44,137 nt of DNA from Wohlfahrtiimonas larvae_A (lineage in GTDB: Bacteria; Pseudomonadota; Gammaproteobacteria; Cardiobacteriales; Wohlfahrtiimonadaceae). Under the pieces are notes generated by a model, which saw only the letters and a list, made by a program, of their open reading frames with translations, had not been told where the DNA came from and did no database searches. Positions within the stretch are counted from its first letter, which is position 1. Every line of letters starts with the position of its first letter. This document shows, piece after piece, positions 34,380 through 43,001 of this stretch. The stretch covers positions 1-44,137 of the forward strand of contig JBEBSR010000019.1 of NCBI GenBank assembly GCA_040394195.1. Reading direction: 5' to 3'. Made by a program: the position numbers and the translations under genes.

Positions 34380-34413
34380 TTGACAAATGACTCTTAAATG
34401 ATAATAATTCTCA
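34380..34413 (+). promoter_or_regulatory. tonB promoter with overlapping Fur box
   Basis: TTGACA (34380-34385), a 17-base spacer and AATAAT (34403-34408) form a good promoter. TGATAATaATTCTCA (34399-34413) covers the -10 element and matches the 7-1-7 Fur consensus at about 13 of 14 positions. A second, weaker match (TGATAACtATTGTGA) spans the tonB start. Iron-dependent repression is the clear reading. Confidence 0.8.
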
Positions 34414-34431
34414 TACGTTAATTAATTCTTA

Positions 34432-35181
34432 ATGATAACTATTGTGAACAATCAACTTTTAAAAAAAACTGCCATTGTTAATGTGATCTTAATTGCATGT
34501 GTTGGGGCATTTCATACAGCTGCGGTTGCAGCGATGATCTATCAATCACCTGCGAAGAAAGCTGAATTGACATCTGATGCGATGAATTTCGATGTGATGG
34601 AAATGGAGTTCTTCGGGGCAAGCACTGAAAGTGTTGTAGAAGCAAAAGTTGAAGAAGTTGAGCCAGAAGTTTTTGAACATCTAGTGATCGAAGAAGTTAA
34701 CAAAGAGATTGTGGCAGTGAAATCTGTGAATGAAGCGGATATTGTCATTCCAGAGAAGAAGCAAGAAGTTAAAGAGATTAAAAAAGTTGAAAAAATTGAA
34801 CCTGTGAAACAAAAAGTGGTGCAAAAGCCAGTAGCTAAACCACAGCCAAAGGTTCAAACACAGAACATTGCAAAGAATTCAGCAAAGCAACAAATGAAAG
34901 GTGGCAAGCCATTAGTGTCATCTTCCAGCATCAAGTTTATTAAAAATCCTGCGCCGAAAAGACCGCGCATTGCCCATAGAAATAAATGGACAGGCAATAG
35001 TGTTGTAATGGTCGAGATTGATCAGCGTGGGAACCCTGTTAAAGTTGTATTAGAACGCTCTTCAGGTCATGATGTTTTAGATAAAGCTGCACTTGAAGCC
35101 GCTCGTGGTGTTAAAATTCATCCGTATATAGAGAATGGGCAAACATTAGCCATCAGACACCGAATGGATTACGCATTTTAA
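34432..35181 (+). CDS. tonB: Energy transducer TonB
   Basis: Spans from the inner membrane to TonB-dependent outer-membrane receptors and passes on proton-motive energy. The 249-residue protein has an N-terminal anchor (about 12-36), a long charged Pro/Lys/Glu linker (about 75-160: repeats of VKEIKKVEKIEPVKQK type), and the C-terminal TonB domain (about 170-249), with MVEIDQRGNPVKVVLERSSG and KAALEAARG. The start may be ATG 34432 or GTG 34444; neither has a good ribosome site. It is first in tonB-exbB-exbD and lies right behind a Fur box. No TonB-dependent receptor is in the window. Confidence 0.92.
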   Translation: MITIVNNQLLKKTAIVNVILIACVGAFHTAAVAAMIYQSPAKKAELTSDAMNFDVMEMEFFGASTESVVEAKVEEVEPEVFEHLVIEEVNKEIVAVKSVNEADIVIPEKKQEVKEIKKVEKIEPVKQKVVQKPVAKPQPKVQTQNIAKNSAKQQMKGGKPLVSSSSIKFIKNPAPKRPRIAHRNKWTGNSVVMVEIDQRGNPVKVVLERSSGHDVLDKAALEAARGVKIHPYIENGQTLAIRHRMDYAF

Positions 35182-35204
35182 TATAAAGTTAATAAGGGAA
35201 AATA

Positions 35205-35885
35205 ATGGACGCAGGTAACATTGGTTTTACACATTTTATTGCGCAATCGGATCTACTCAGCAAATCACTGTTAGCAATATTAGTTTTAATGTCACTCATC
35301 TCGTGGAGCATCATTGTCATCAAGTTTTTTGAAGGCATGATGAGAAGGCAAAAAGTTTCGCGTTTTTTCAAAGCATTTAGGCAAGCAAAAACGGTACAAG
35401 AAGTTTCAGATGTTGCAGATCAAATTAGCGGTGTGGATTATTCAGTATTAACGAGAAAAGGTGTTGATGCGATCCATTTTTACAAAGAAAGCGGTGATAT
35501 TCCATTGTTAGAATCCACATCGTTTACAGACTTTTTAACAGTGACATTAAGAACAGCGCTCGATGAAATTCAGATGACCAAAGAAAATGGTTTGTCAGTT
35601 TTAGCAACGATTGCAGCAACAGCACCATTCGTTGGGCTATTTGGTACAGTTTGGGGTATTTATCATGCGCTCATTACCATCAGCGCAACAGGCGCAGGCA
35701 CAATTGATAAAGTTGCAGGTCCAGTGGGTGAAGCATTGATTATGACGGGCATTGGTTTAGCCGTCGCGATCCCAGCTGTAATGGCTTACAACTGGCTAAC
35801 GCGCCGAAACAGAGTTGCATTGGGCCGTTTAGATACATTCGCATTTGAGCTGATTACTGTGCTTGGTGGCACACAAAAGCGATAG
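35205..35885 (+). CDS. exbB: TonB-system proton channel protein ExbB
   Basis: A MotA/TolQ/ExbB-family inner-membrane protein of 226 residues with three membrane helices (about 20-40, 128-150 and 172-193). Signature stretches include AATAPFVGLFGTVWGIYHAL and VGEALIMTGIGLAVAIPAVM. It forms the pentameric channel around ExbD. It follows tonB by 23 bases with AAGGGAAA before the ATG, and exbD begins nine bases after its stop. Confidence 0.94.
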   Translation: MDAGNIGFTHFIAQSDLLSKSLLAILVLMSLISWSIIVIKFFEGMMRRQKVSRFFKAFRQAKTVQEVSDVADQISGVDYSVLTRKGVDAIHFYKESGDIPLLESTSFTDFLTVTLRTALDEIQMTKENGLSVLATIAATAPFVGLFGTVWGIYHALITISATGAGTIDKVAGPVGEALIMTGIGLAVAIPAVMAYNWLTRRNRVALGRLDTFAFELITVLGGTQKR

Positions 35886-35894
35886 GAGGTTCAC

Positions 35895-36320
35895 GTGGCA
35901 TTAGGAAGAATCAGAGAAGGTGCACATACCGAGAATGCTGAAATCAATATGGTACCTTTAATCGATGTCATGTTGGTGTTGTTGGTGATTTTCATCATCA
36001 CAGCGCCGATGGTTACACAGTCTGTGAATTTGTCTTTACCGAAAACATCAGACATTGCAGTTCCAGTAGAACAGAAGCAAAAGCCACAAATTATTGAAAT
36101 CACCAAAGACGGTGAAATTTTATTGAACAAAACAGCCGTAGCGATGGAAACCTTGCATGCAGAATTGAATGTAATTAAAAATCAATCAGCAGAGCAAGAG
36201 CCTATCATTCAGTTGAACATTGATGAGAGCGTTCCATACGATACAGTTGCCAAAACATTGATTGAAATTAAAAGAGTGGGCTTATCTAAGATTGGCTTTA
36301 CAACAACGCTTCAAGAGTAG
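35895..36320 (+). CDS. exbD: TonB-system protein ExbD
   Basis: A TolR/ExbD-family protein of 141 residues: one membrane helix (about 18-40, INMVPLIDVMLVLLVIFII) with the essential aspartate of IDVML inside it, then a periplasmic domain. The start is GTG at 35895 with AGGAGG six bases upstream. It closes the tonB-exbB-exbD operon and is followed by a UUCG-loop terminator. Confidence 0.94.
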   Translation: MALGRIREGAHTENAEINMVPLIDVMLVLLVIFIITAPMVTQSVNLSLPKTSDIAVPVEQKQKPQIIEITKDGEILLNKTAVAMETLHAELNVIKNQSAEQEPIIQLNIDESVPYDTVAKTLIEIKRVGLSKIGFTTTLQE

Positions 36321-36362
36321 CCGCACTCAAAAAATTTCAATTTATACAGCTCCCTGCACTTT

Positions 36363-36390
36363 GAAGATTCTTCGGAATCTTCTTTTTTTT
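36363..36390 (+). terminator. UUCG-loop terminator after exbD
   Basis: GAAGATTC (36363-36370) and GAATCTTC (36375-36382) form a perfect stem around a TTCG tetraloop, followed by eight T. Confidence 0.93.
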
Positions 36391-36460
36391 ATTTATTTTT
36401 TGTTTATCAGTACAAATCTGATATTGTTCTAAATTATCAAAATTTTAGGCAGAGGAAATC

Positions 36461-37309
36461 ATGAATGCATATCGTTTAACAATGTCATGTCCAGATGGAG
36501 TGGGAATCGTTGCGGGGATCAGTGGATTCATTGCTGAGCACGGCGGTTGGATCACAGAAGCAAATCATCACTCGGACTTCGGCAGCGGCTATTTCTTTAT
36601 GCGTCATGAAATTCAGGCTCAATCTTTACCATTTGGCTTAGAAGAGTTCAAAGAGCGCTTTGCACCGATTGCGGATAAATTCAATATGAAGTGGAAAATC
36701 TCTGATACAGCAGTTAAGAAGCGTGTTGTATTGATGGCGAGTAAAGATTCTCACTGTTTAGTGGACTTATTATCACGCTGGCATACAGGCGAATTGGATT
36801 GTGATATTGTGGGTGTAATTTCTAACCATGATGATTTAAGAAGCTTGGTTGAATGGTACAAAGTACCATATTTTCATGTGCCAGTGAATCCATTGAGTAA
36901 AATGGAAAGCTTTGGTCAAGTGAATGGCTTAATTGAAGAGTTAAAAGCAGATACTATTGTATTAGCGCGCTATATGCAGATCATTCCACCAGATTTATGT
37001 GAGCGCTATAAGCACCAAATCATCAATATTCATCACAGCTTCTTGCCATCATTTGTGGGTGCGCGCCCTTATCATCAAGCAGCACAACGCGGCGTGAAAT
37101 TGATTGGTGCAACGTGCCATTATGTAACGCAAGATTTGGATGCTGGCCCAATCATTGAGCAAGATGTGACAAGAATCTCTCATGCAGATAATGTACAAGA
37201 TATGATCCGTTTAGGTCGTGATATCGAGCGTGTTGTATTGGCACGTGGTTTACGCCATCACATTGAAGACCGTGTATTGGTTCATGGCAATCATACCGTT
37301 GTATTTTAA
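36461..37309 (+). CDS. purU: Formyltetrahydrofolate deformylase
   Basis: Hydrolyses 10-formyltetrahydrofolate to formate and tetrahydrofolate, balancing one-carbon pools and supplying formate for purine synthesis. The 282-residue protein has an N-terminal ACT-like domain (about 3-80; RLTMSCPDGVGIVAGISGF) and a formyltransferase-fold domain with INIHHSFLPSFVGARPYHQA and GATCHYVTQDLDAGPII, including the catalytic asparagine, histidine and aspartate of the family. It reverses the net reaction of Fhs, encoded at 40161. GGCAGAGG precedes the ATG. Confidence 0.95.
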   Translation: MNAYRLTMSCPDGVGIVAGISGFIAEHGGWITEANHHSDFGSGYFFMRHEIQAQSLPFGLEEFKERFAPIADKFNMKWKISDTAVKKRVVLMASKDSHCLVDLLSRWHTGELDCDIVGVISNHDDLRSLVEWYKVPYFHVPVNPLSKMESFGQVNGLIEELKADTIVLARYMQIIPPDLCERYKHQIINIHHSFLPSFVGARPYHQAAQRGVKLIGATCHYVTQDLDAGPIIEQDVTRISHADNVQDMIRLGRDIERVVLARGLRHHIEDRVLVHGNHTVVF

Positions 37310-37347
37310 GTCTATTTAAGCTTAGGTTTTAGAATAGATACAAATGC

Positions 37348-37375
37348 AAAAATCCCGCTTTTAAGCGGGATTTTT
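37348..37375. terminator. Bidirectional terminator after purU
   Basis: AAAAATCCCGCT (37348-37359) pairs with AGCGGGATTTTT (37364-37375), loop TTTA, with T runs on both strands. Confidence 0.9.
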
Positions 37376-37401
37376 ATTGTCTGAGTATTATTAGAATAAA
37401 A

Positions 37402-37424
37402 AATTCCCTGCAAAGCAGGGAATT
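37402..37424 (-). terminator. Terminator of the cydAB transcript
   Basis: AATTCCCTGC (37402-37411) pairs with GCAGGGAATT (37415-37424); on the minus strand it continues into TTTTTTATTC. Confidence 0.85.
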
Positions 37425-37450
37425 GATGAGTATTGAATAATGATCAGAAA

Positions 37451-38461
37451 TTAATAACCTTCGTGATCATGGTGCTCAATTTTACCTCTGAAGATGCGAT
37501 GTACGTAGAATGTGTAGATCAAGATCAATGGTAATACTAAGCCAACGCCCCACAATGTGAATTCTAATGATGCAGGTGCAGCAGTAGATTCCCAAATTGT
37601 CAATTTACCTAAGATAATGTCAGGGAACATGCTGTAACCAAAACCGATGAACGAACACAATACGATCAATACCGCACATAAGTAAGGAACCCAATCGTGC
37701 TTGTATGTATTATCTTTCGCAATTTTTGGCAACATCACAAAGATGATCGCAGCCAATGCAACACATGCTAATGGTACTGGTGCCAAGTACAACATATTTG
37801 GCATTGTGAACCATTTGTCATAAACCGCTGAGTTTGTGAATGGTGTTGCGATAGAAACTAAAATGATTGCTAAGAATGCTAAGAAGATACTGTGACGAAT
37901 CGCTTTGATTGCCATTTGGCGGATGTGATCTTTAGCTTTAAAGATCAACCAAGCTGAACCCAACAATGCGTAACCGAAACATACAGCGATACCTGTTAAG
38001 ATTGCAAAGCTCCAAGTCATCAAGTTTTGTTCTAAGCCCATGACATATAAACCGATCATTACACCTTGTGACATTGTTGCGATGTAAGAACCCATGCAGA
38101 ATAATTTATCCCACATTGCTTGTTTTTCAATTTTTGCTGTATTACGGAAGTCGAAAGCACAACCACGCAAAATCAAACCACCCAGCATTGTTGCTGTAGG
38201 AATGTATAGCGTTACTAGGATATCGCCATAAGCTTGAGGGAAGGCGATGAATAAAACACCTACGCCCAATACGATCCAAGTTTCGTTCGCATCCCAGAAT
38301 GGATCGATTGTTGCTACCATTGCATCGCGATCTGCGCGCTCTTTCACAAATGGGAACAATAAACCAACGCCTAGATCATAACCATCGAAAATGATATAGA
38401 AAAATACCGCAACTGCCATTAAGCCAGCAAAGATGACGGGTAAGAGTGTTGCTGCATCCAT
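37451..38461 (-). CDS. cydB: Cytochrome bd quinol oxidase subunit II
   Basis: The second subunit of a bd-type oxidase, 336 residues with eight or nine membrane helices. The opening FYIIFDGYDLGVGLLFPFV and the ATIDPFWDANETWIVLGVGVLF stretch are hallmarks of CydB. It starts two bases after cydA ends. No small cydX-like frame is visible between its stop (37451) and the terminator at 37402-37424, so the complex may lack CydX, as many Cio-type oxidases do. Confidence 0.95.
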   Translation of the reverse strand: MDAATLLPVIFAGLMAVAVFFYIIFDGYDLGVGLLFPFVKERADRDAMVATIDPFWDANETWIVLGVGVLFIAFPQAYGDILVTLYIPTATMLGGLILRGCAFDFRNTAKIEKQAMWDKLFCMGSYIATMSQGVMIGLYVMGLEQNLMTWSFAILTGIAVCFGYALLGSAWLIFKAKDHIRQMAIKAIRHSIFLAFLAIILVSIATPFTNSAVYDKWFTMPNMLYLAPVPLACVALAAIIFVMLPKIAKDNTYKHDWVPYLCAVLIVLCSFIGFGYSMFPDIILGKLTIWESTAAPASLEFTLWGVGLVLPLILIYTFYVHRIFRGKIEHHDHEGY

Positions 38462-38463
38462 GA

Positions 38464-39795
38464 TTATGCTCCTTGTTTAGCTGCTTCAATGTTGTTTTTA
38501 ATATCTTTATTGGTCATGTAGAACACTACAGATAAGTAGCTGACCAATAAGAACGCGTACAACAAGATATACATTGTTAAAGATGTAATCATCACAGTTG
38601 GGCCATGTGGTGCGACCGCATCAGATGTTTTTAATAAACCATAAACGACCCAAGGTTGACGGCCGATTTCAGTCACATACCAACCTGCAATGACAGCGAT
38701 CCAGCCTGAGAATGTCATACCGAATAATACTTTATGCATCCAAGTTGAGATCTCTTTCTTGCGCCATAATTGGAAAACACCAATCCAAGATGCAAACAAC
38801 ATTAAGAAACCAATACCAACCATCACACGGAAGCTAAAGAATACTGGTGCAACAGGAGGATGAACATCAAATTCATTCAAACCTTTAATTTCACCATCCC
38901 AGCTGTGGGTTAAGATCAAGCTACCTAAATGCGGGATAGCGATTGAGAAATCATTTGTACGTGTTTCAGGATTGGGAATCGCAAACAATGTTAAAGCAGC
39001 AGGTTGTTCAGTTTCCCAGATCGCTTCGATCGCAGCTAATTTATCTGGCTGGTGTTTAAGTACCAATAAACCTGAAGCATCACCAATGAAGATTTGTAAT
39101 GGAATTAAGATCGCACCAACGATGACACCAACGTGCATTGCTTTTTTTGTGCCTTTAGATTGATCGCCTTTCATTACTTTGTATGCAGAGATACCTGCAA
39201 CGATGAATGCTGCTGTTAAACCTGATGCCAATAGCATGTGCGCTAAGCGAGTGACAAAGCTTGGGTTGAAGATCACTTCCATCCAGCTTGTTACATGCGC
39301 TTTGCCATCAATCATTTCAAAACCTGCTGGCGTTTGCATCCAAGAGTTCAATGCAATGATCCAGAAAGCGGAGAATGTTGTGCCGATTGCGACAAGTGCA
39401 GTTGCAATGTTATGAGCGCGCTGTGATACACGTTTTTGACCAAATAGCATAACACCCAAGAATGTCGCCTCTAGGAAGAAGGCAGTTAACACTTCATAAC
39501 CTAATAATGGGCCTGCAATGTTGCCAACGGTTTCCATATAGCCTGGCCAGTTTGTACCGAATTGGAAGCTCATCGTTACACCAGTTACAACACCGATTGC
39601 GAAGCTTAGTGCGAAGATCTTAACCCAGAAATTATATGCGTTGAGCCAAGATTGATCTTGTGTTTTCTGGTAACGTAGTTTAAAAAATAAGAGAATCCAA
39701 GCGAGTGCAATATTGATGCTTGGGAAGATGATATGGAATGTAATGTTAATGGCGAATTGAATCCGCGCCATAACTATCGGATCGAGTTCCATCAT
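38464..39795 (-). CDS. cydA: Cytochrome bd quinol oxidase subunit I, short Q-loop form
   Basis: Oxidises quinol and reduces oxygen with high affinity, without pumping protons. The 443-residue protein has nine helices and the haem ligands expected for the family: H21 (FHIIFP) for haem b595, H186 (LAHMLL) and M325 (FRVMVG) for haem b558, and GRQPW (378-382). It is some 80 residues shorter than E. coli CydA, mainly in the Q loop, which places it with the CioA-like short forms. The first of two ATGs is seven bases from AAGG. The 365-base gap upstream (39796-40160) holds the promoters of cydA and fhs; I could not place either firmly. Confidence 0.94.
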   Translation of the reverse strand: MMELDPIVMARIQFAINITFHIIFPSINIALAWILLFFKLRYQKTQDQSWLNAYNFWVKIFALSFAIGVVTGVTMSFQFGTNWPGYMETVGNIAGPLLGYEVLTAFFLEATFLGVMLFGQKRVSQRAHNIATALVAIGTTFSAFWIIALNSWMQTPAGFEMIDGKAHVTSWMEVIFNPSFVTRLAHMLLASGLTAAFIVAGISAYKVMKGDQSKGTKKAMHVGVIVGAILIPLQIFIGDASGLLVLKHQPDKLAAIEAIWETEQPAALTLFAIPNPETRTNDFSIAIPHLGSLILTHSWDGEIKGLNEFDVHPPVAPVFFSFRVMVGIGFLMLFASWIGVFQLWRKKEISTWMHKVLFGMTFSGWIAVIAGWYVTEIGRQPWVVYGLLKTSDAVAPHGPTVMITSLTMYILLYAFLLVSYLSVVFYMTNKDIKNNIEAAKQGA

Positions 39796-40160
39796 TGGTG
39801 TGCCTTTTTATTGGGGAGTAAAATGGGCCTTTATTATAGGAGTTTTTTTACAATTATTAAGGTTAGAAAACGCACATTTTTTATAACTGTTTGATTTTTT
39901 GGCTATTTAATATTTGCCCATGAACAATATTTAGCAAAAAATCACTCAATCGAGTATAAAAATTCAAATGAAAAATGACTTTTTGGACATTAGTCAGAAA
40001 ATATCAAAATTAAAAAGGCATTCCATGATCATAATCACGCTCTATAATCATTGTATTTGAATTCATAAAATATTCAATTATTTGACCTAATTAGGGTTTA
40101 TTTTTATGGTGATATTGCTATAGTAACAGCGCATTTTTCCATTATCCCTGAGGGCAACGA
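39796..40160. other. Gene-free stretch between divergent cydA and fhs
   Basis: 365 AT-rich bases with no open frame that looks like a gene. It must hold the promoters of both flanking genes. TATAGT at 40119-40124 is a possible -10 box for fhs, without a convincing -35. I looked for FNR-type (TTGATnnnnATCAA) and Fur-type sites and found no good match. Confidence 0.5.
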
Positions 40161-41816
40161 ATGAAGTTACTGCCGATTGAAGAAATTGCTACAAAAATTA
40201 ATCTGTCTTCAGATTATTTAACATCCCATGGTAAATATGCTGCCAAAATCAGCTTAAAAAGCATTGATCCTACAGCCAAACAAGGCAAACTCATCCTCGT
40301 TACTAGCACAACGCCGACACCACAAGGTGAAGGTAAAACTGTGACTACAATAGGCATTAGTGAAGCTTTGAATTACATTGGTGAAAAAGCAATTGCATGT
40401 ATTCGTCAGCCAAGCTTAGGTCCTGTATTTGGTCAAAAAGGTGGCGCAGCTGGCGGTGGGCAAGCGGAAGTCGTGCCAATGGAGCAATTGAATCTCCATT
40501 TAACAGGCGATATTCATGCATTAACTTCAGCACATAACTTAGCATCAGCGGCTTTGGATGCACGTTTATTTCATGAGAATCGCTTACGTGATCGCTTCAC
40601 AGAGAAAAGTGGATTGCCACGTTTAAACATTGATAAAAATGCCATCATTTGGCCACGCGTTGTGGATCATAATGATCGTGCGCTTCGTGAAATTTACGTG
40701 GGTAAAATGGCAGAGAATTTAGAAAATGTTCATCCTGCAGCATTTGATATCACAGCAGCATCTGAATTGATGGCGATTTTAGCGCTCAGTAAAAATTTAC
40801 AAGGTTTAAGACAACGCATCGGCAAAGTTGTCTTAGCTTATGATGTGAATGGCAAAGAGATCACAGCAGAAGATCTAGAAGTTGCAGGTGCGATGACGGC
40901 GATTTTACAAAAAGCGATCGAACCGACATTAATGCAAACGGTGGAAAATACGCCAGTGATTATTCATGCAGGGCCTTTTGCGAATATTGCGCATGGCAAC
41001 TCTTCCATCATTGCGGATGATATTGCTTTGTCATTGTCTGATTATGTTGTGACAGAAGCAGGCTTTGGCTCTGATATGGGCATGGAAAAGTTCTTCAATA
41101 TCAAAGCACGCACAAGTGGTGTTTATCCTTCTTGTATCGTGGTTGTGAGCACAGTGAAAAGCATCAAAGCGAATTGTGTGACTGAAAACCCAACAGCGAT
41201 GGAAATGCTCGAATGTGGCGCGCGTAACTTAGGTTGGCACATTCACAATGCGAAGCGCTATGGCTTACCTGTGATCGTTGCCATCAATGCATTCCCAAAT
41301 GATACTGTGGAAGAATTAGCATTCATCAGATCCTTTGCATTAGAAAATGGCGCAGTGGATTGTGAAATCAGCAATGCTTACGCAGAAGGTGGCAAAGGTG
41401 CAAGGACATTGGCAGAAAGAATTGTGAAGGCTTGTGAAGGCGATCACAAAGCGCAATTGTTATATGGTGATGAGTTAAGCTTACAAGAGAAAATTCTTGC
41501 AGTGGCGAGCACTTATGGCGCAACTGAAGTGGATTATTCACCGGAAGCTATGGCAATTTTACAAAAATTGGAAGCAGAAGGTTATGGTAATCTGCCAATC
41601 TGTATTGCGAAAACACCAGCATCCATCAGCCATGATTCAAAAGTTAAAAATGTACCAGCGCCATTTATTTTGCCTGTGAAAACATTACAGTTGGCAAAAG
41701 GGGCAGGATTCATTAAAGTGTTATTAGGCGATGTGATGACGATGCCAGGATTGGGATTAAATCCTGCATATCGCAACATCGATATCGATGAGAATGGCAA
41801 TATTATAGGGTTATAA
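40161..41816 (+). CDS. fhs: Formate--tetrahydrofolate ligase
   Basis: Makes 10-formyltetrahydrofolate from formate, tetrahydrofolate and ATP. The 551-residue protein has the ATP-binding P-loop TPTPQGEGKT (51-60), RQPSLGPVFGQKGGAAGGG, and the family end PGLGLNPAYRNIDIDENG. The length is typical. GAGGGC lies upstream of the ATG. The gene is absent from many gammaproteobacteria, so its presence together with purU implies use of formate as a one-carbon source. A hemerythrin-like gene begins two bases after its stop. Confidence 0.96.
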   Translation: MKLLPIEEIATKINLSSDYLTSHGKYAAKISLKSIDPTAKQGKLILVTSTTPTPQGEGKTVTTIGISEALNYIGEKAIACIRQPSLGPVFGQKGGAAGGGQAEVVPMEQLNLHLTGDIHALTSAHNLASAALDARLFHENRLRDRFTEKSGLPRLNIDKNAIIWPRVVDHNDRALREIYVGKMAENLENVHPAAFDITAASELMAILALSKNLQGLRQRIGKVVLAYDVNGKEITAEDLEVAGAMTAILQKAIEPTLMQTVENTPVIIHAGPFANIAHGNSSIIADDIALSLSDYVVTEAGFGSDMGMEKFFNIKARTSGVYPSCIVVVSTVKSIKANCVTENPTAMEMLECGARNLGWHIHNAKRYGLPVIVAINAFPNDTVEELAFIRSFALENGAVDCEISNAYAEGGKGARTLAERIVKACEGDHKAQLLYGDELSLQEKILAVASTYGATEVDYSPEAMAILQKLEAEGYGNLPICIAKTPASISHDSKVKNVPAPFILPVKTLQLAKGAGFIKVLLGDVMTMPGLGLNPAYRNIDIDENGNIIGL

Positions 41817-41818
41817 TT

Positions 41819-42193
41819 ATGAAAAGAGATCCTAGGTTGGTCGAGTTTTCAAGAGAACACCACAGCGCTTTAAAATTGGGTTTATTGATCAAAAATAGTG
41901 ACGATTTGGCACTATTAATCAAAGAGATCAAAAAAGCTAAAGGTATGTTGTTGAATCATTTTGCCGAAGAAGAAACAGATTTATTGGGCATTATGCATCG
42001 TATTGGGGATCAATCTGTTATTGATCGCTTTGAGGATGATCATAAAAAGCTGAGACGCTATCTCCATCAATCTGAATTGACTTTAGAAGATGTAAAAGCA
42101 TTTGGTACTTTGCTCACAAGCCATTCACGATTTGAGGAGCAAGAGCTGTTTCAAGTGATTCAGGATTATTGGCTACAACTCGAAGAGCAATAA
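41819..42193 (+). CDS. Hemerythrin HHE-domain-like protein
   Basis: A 124-residue, fully helical cytoplasmic protein. Candidate di-iron ligands follow the HHE pattern: H14/H15 (REHHSAL), H47 and E51 (NHFAEEE), H75 (DDHKKLRRYL) and H102 with E106/E107 (SHSRFEEQELF). Such proteins bind a non-haem di-iron centre and are linked to oxygen, nitric oxide or iron sensing and to iron-sulphur repair. It starts two bases after fhs and is probably co-transcribed; a functional link with formate metabolism is not known. Confidence 0.83.
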   Translation: MKRDPRLVEFSREHHSALKLGLLIKNSDDLALLIKEIKKAKGMLLNHFAEEETDLLGIMHRIGDQSVIDRFEDDHKKLRRYLHQSELTLEDVKAFGTLLTSHSRFEEQELFQVIQDYWLQLEEQ

Positions 42194-42197
42194 ACTA

Positions 42198-42221
42198 AAA
42201 AAGCCCTGAAAGGGGCTTTTT
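42198..42221. terminator. Terminator after the fhs-hemerythrin unit
   Basis: AAAAAGCCC (42198-42206) pairs with GGGCTTTTT (42213-42221); a T-G pair closes a GAAA tetraloop. T runs occur on both strands, so it can also end the minus-strand gene at 42238. Confidence 0.88.
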
Positions 42222-42237
42222 GATTATGTGGTGATTA

Positions 42238-42543
42238 CTAAGAATACGGCACAGCAATGGGAATGAATACCACAAAAAAGAATATAATGATAACGATAAC
42301 AACTGCATTAATGATCGCGCCTGCAATTGCAGGTCTTTTATTGCGTTGAAATAGCCCAATGATCGATAAAATACTACTAATGGCGATGCCAAATAATCCA
42401 ACAGTAAATAATGCGCTTTTGAGGGATAACAAGCTACACATCAAAATTATGGAAATGATTGATATCCAAATGCTCAATGTGCCGTAGATGTTAGCTGTTT
42501 GAGGAGCTTCTTGTGAATCCGTTATAGAATTTTGATCTGTCAT
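42238..42543 (-). CDS. Small membrane protein (DUF4190-like look)
   Basis: A 101-residue protein: a polar N-terminus (MTDQNSITDSQEAPQTANIY), then hydrophobic segments near 21-40, 43-63 and 75-97, with a short basic loop QRNKRPAIAGAI between the last two. The GxxGxxxxRNKRPAIAGAIIN pattern resembles small DUF4190-type proteins. I start at the ATG 42541-42543, which has AAGGA four bases upstream; the in-frame ATG at 42579 has no ribosome site. Function unknown. It is alone between the hemerythrin gene and the next small protein. Confidence 0.7.
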   Translation of the reverse strand: MTDQNSITDSQEAPQTANIYGTLSIWISIISIILMCSLLSLKSALFTVGLFGIAISSILSIIGLFQRNKRPAIAGAIINAVVIVIIIFFFVVFIPIAVPYS

Positions 42544-42628
42544 ATTATCCTTATCATCAATTCGATACTGAATTTTCATTATAAGGTTCTATAGCTTTTA
42601 TTGTGATAGATAAAAGATATAGTTGATT

Positions 42629-42889
42629 TTAATCATCACCGCCGCCACCGCTATCACAGGAAGAATCATCTGAGCTTGATGAATTGGAATCGTTATCACA
42701 GCGGCTGTCATTATCATGGTGATCATCGTCATCATAATTACCTGTGCTAGAGGGTGATTTAAGTGCTTGGATGAAAGTGTATAAAAATTGCGCAAATATT
42801 AATGCAATGAACGAAGCCGTTACAAGAGATAGTTTAAATAGAATTAAAACAGCAAATAGAATCAGTGTAATAATTAAAGTAATCAGCAT
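42629..42889 (-). CDS. Small membrane protein with Asp/Ser/Cys/Gly low-complexity tail
   Basis: An 86-residue protein with two hydrophobic segments (about 2-17 and 20-42), followed by a low-complexity tail: NYDDDDHHDNDSR, then SNSSSSDDSSC and DSGGGGDD, with two cysteines and a pair of histidines. The D/H/C content could bind metal ions. Small proteins with a similar SSD...GGGG tail occur in other bacteria, but I know no function. AGG lies seven bases before the ATG. The gene reads away from the AAA ATPase gene. Confidence 0.62.
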   Translation of the reverse strand: MLITLIITLILFAVLILFKLSLVTASFIALIFAQFLYTFIQALKSPSSTGNYDDDDHHDNDSRCDNDSNSSSSDDSSCDSGGGGDD

Positions 42890-43001
42890 TTTGTACCTAA
42901 TAATATTTTCGTAGTCATTATTATTGTGGCTAAGGATACAGCATGTTTTTATTTTTCTAAAGGCTTATGATATGGCAAGACTGATTAACTGAGTATGAAG
43001 A

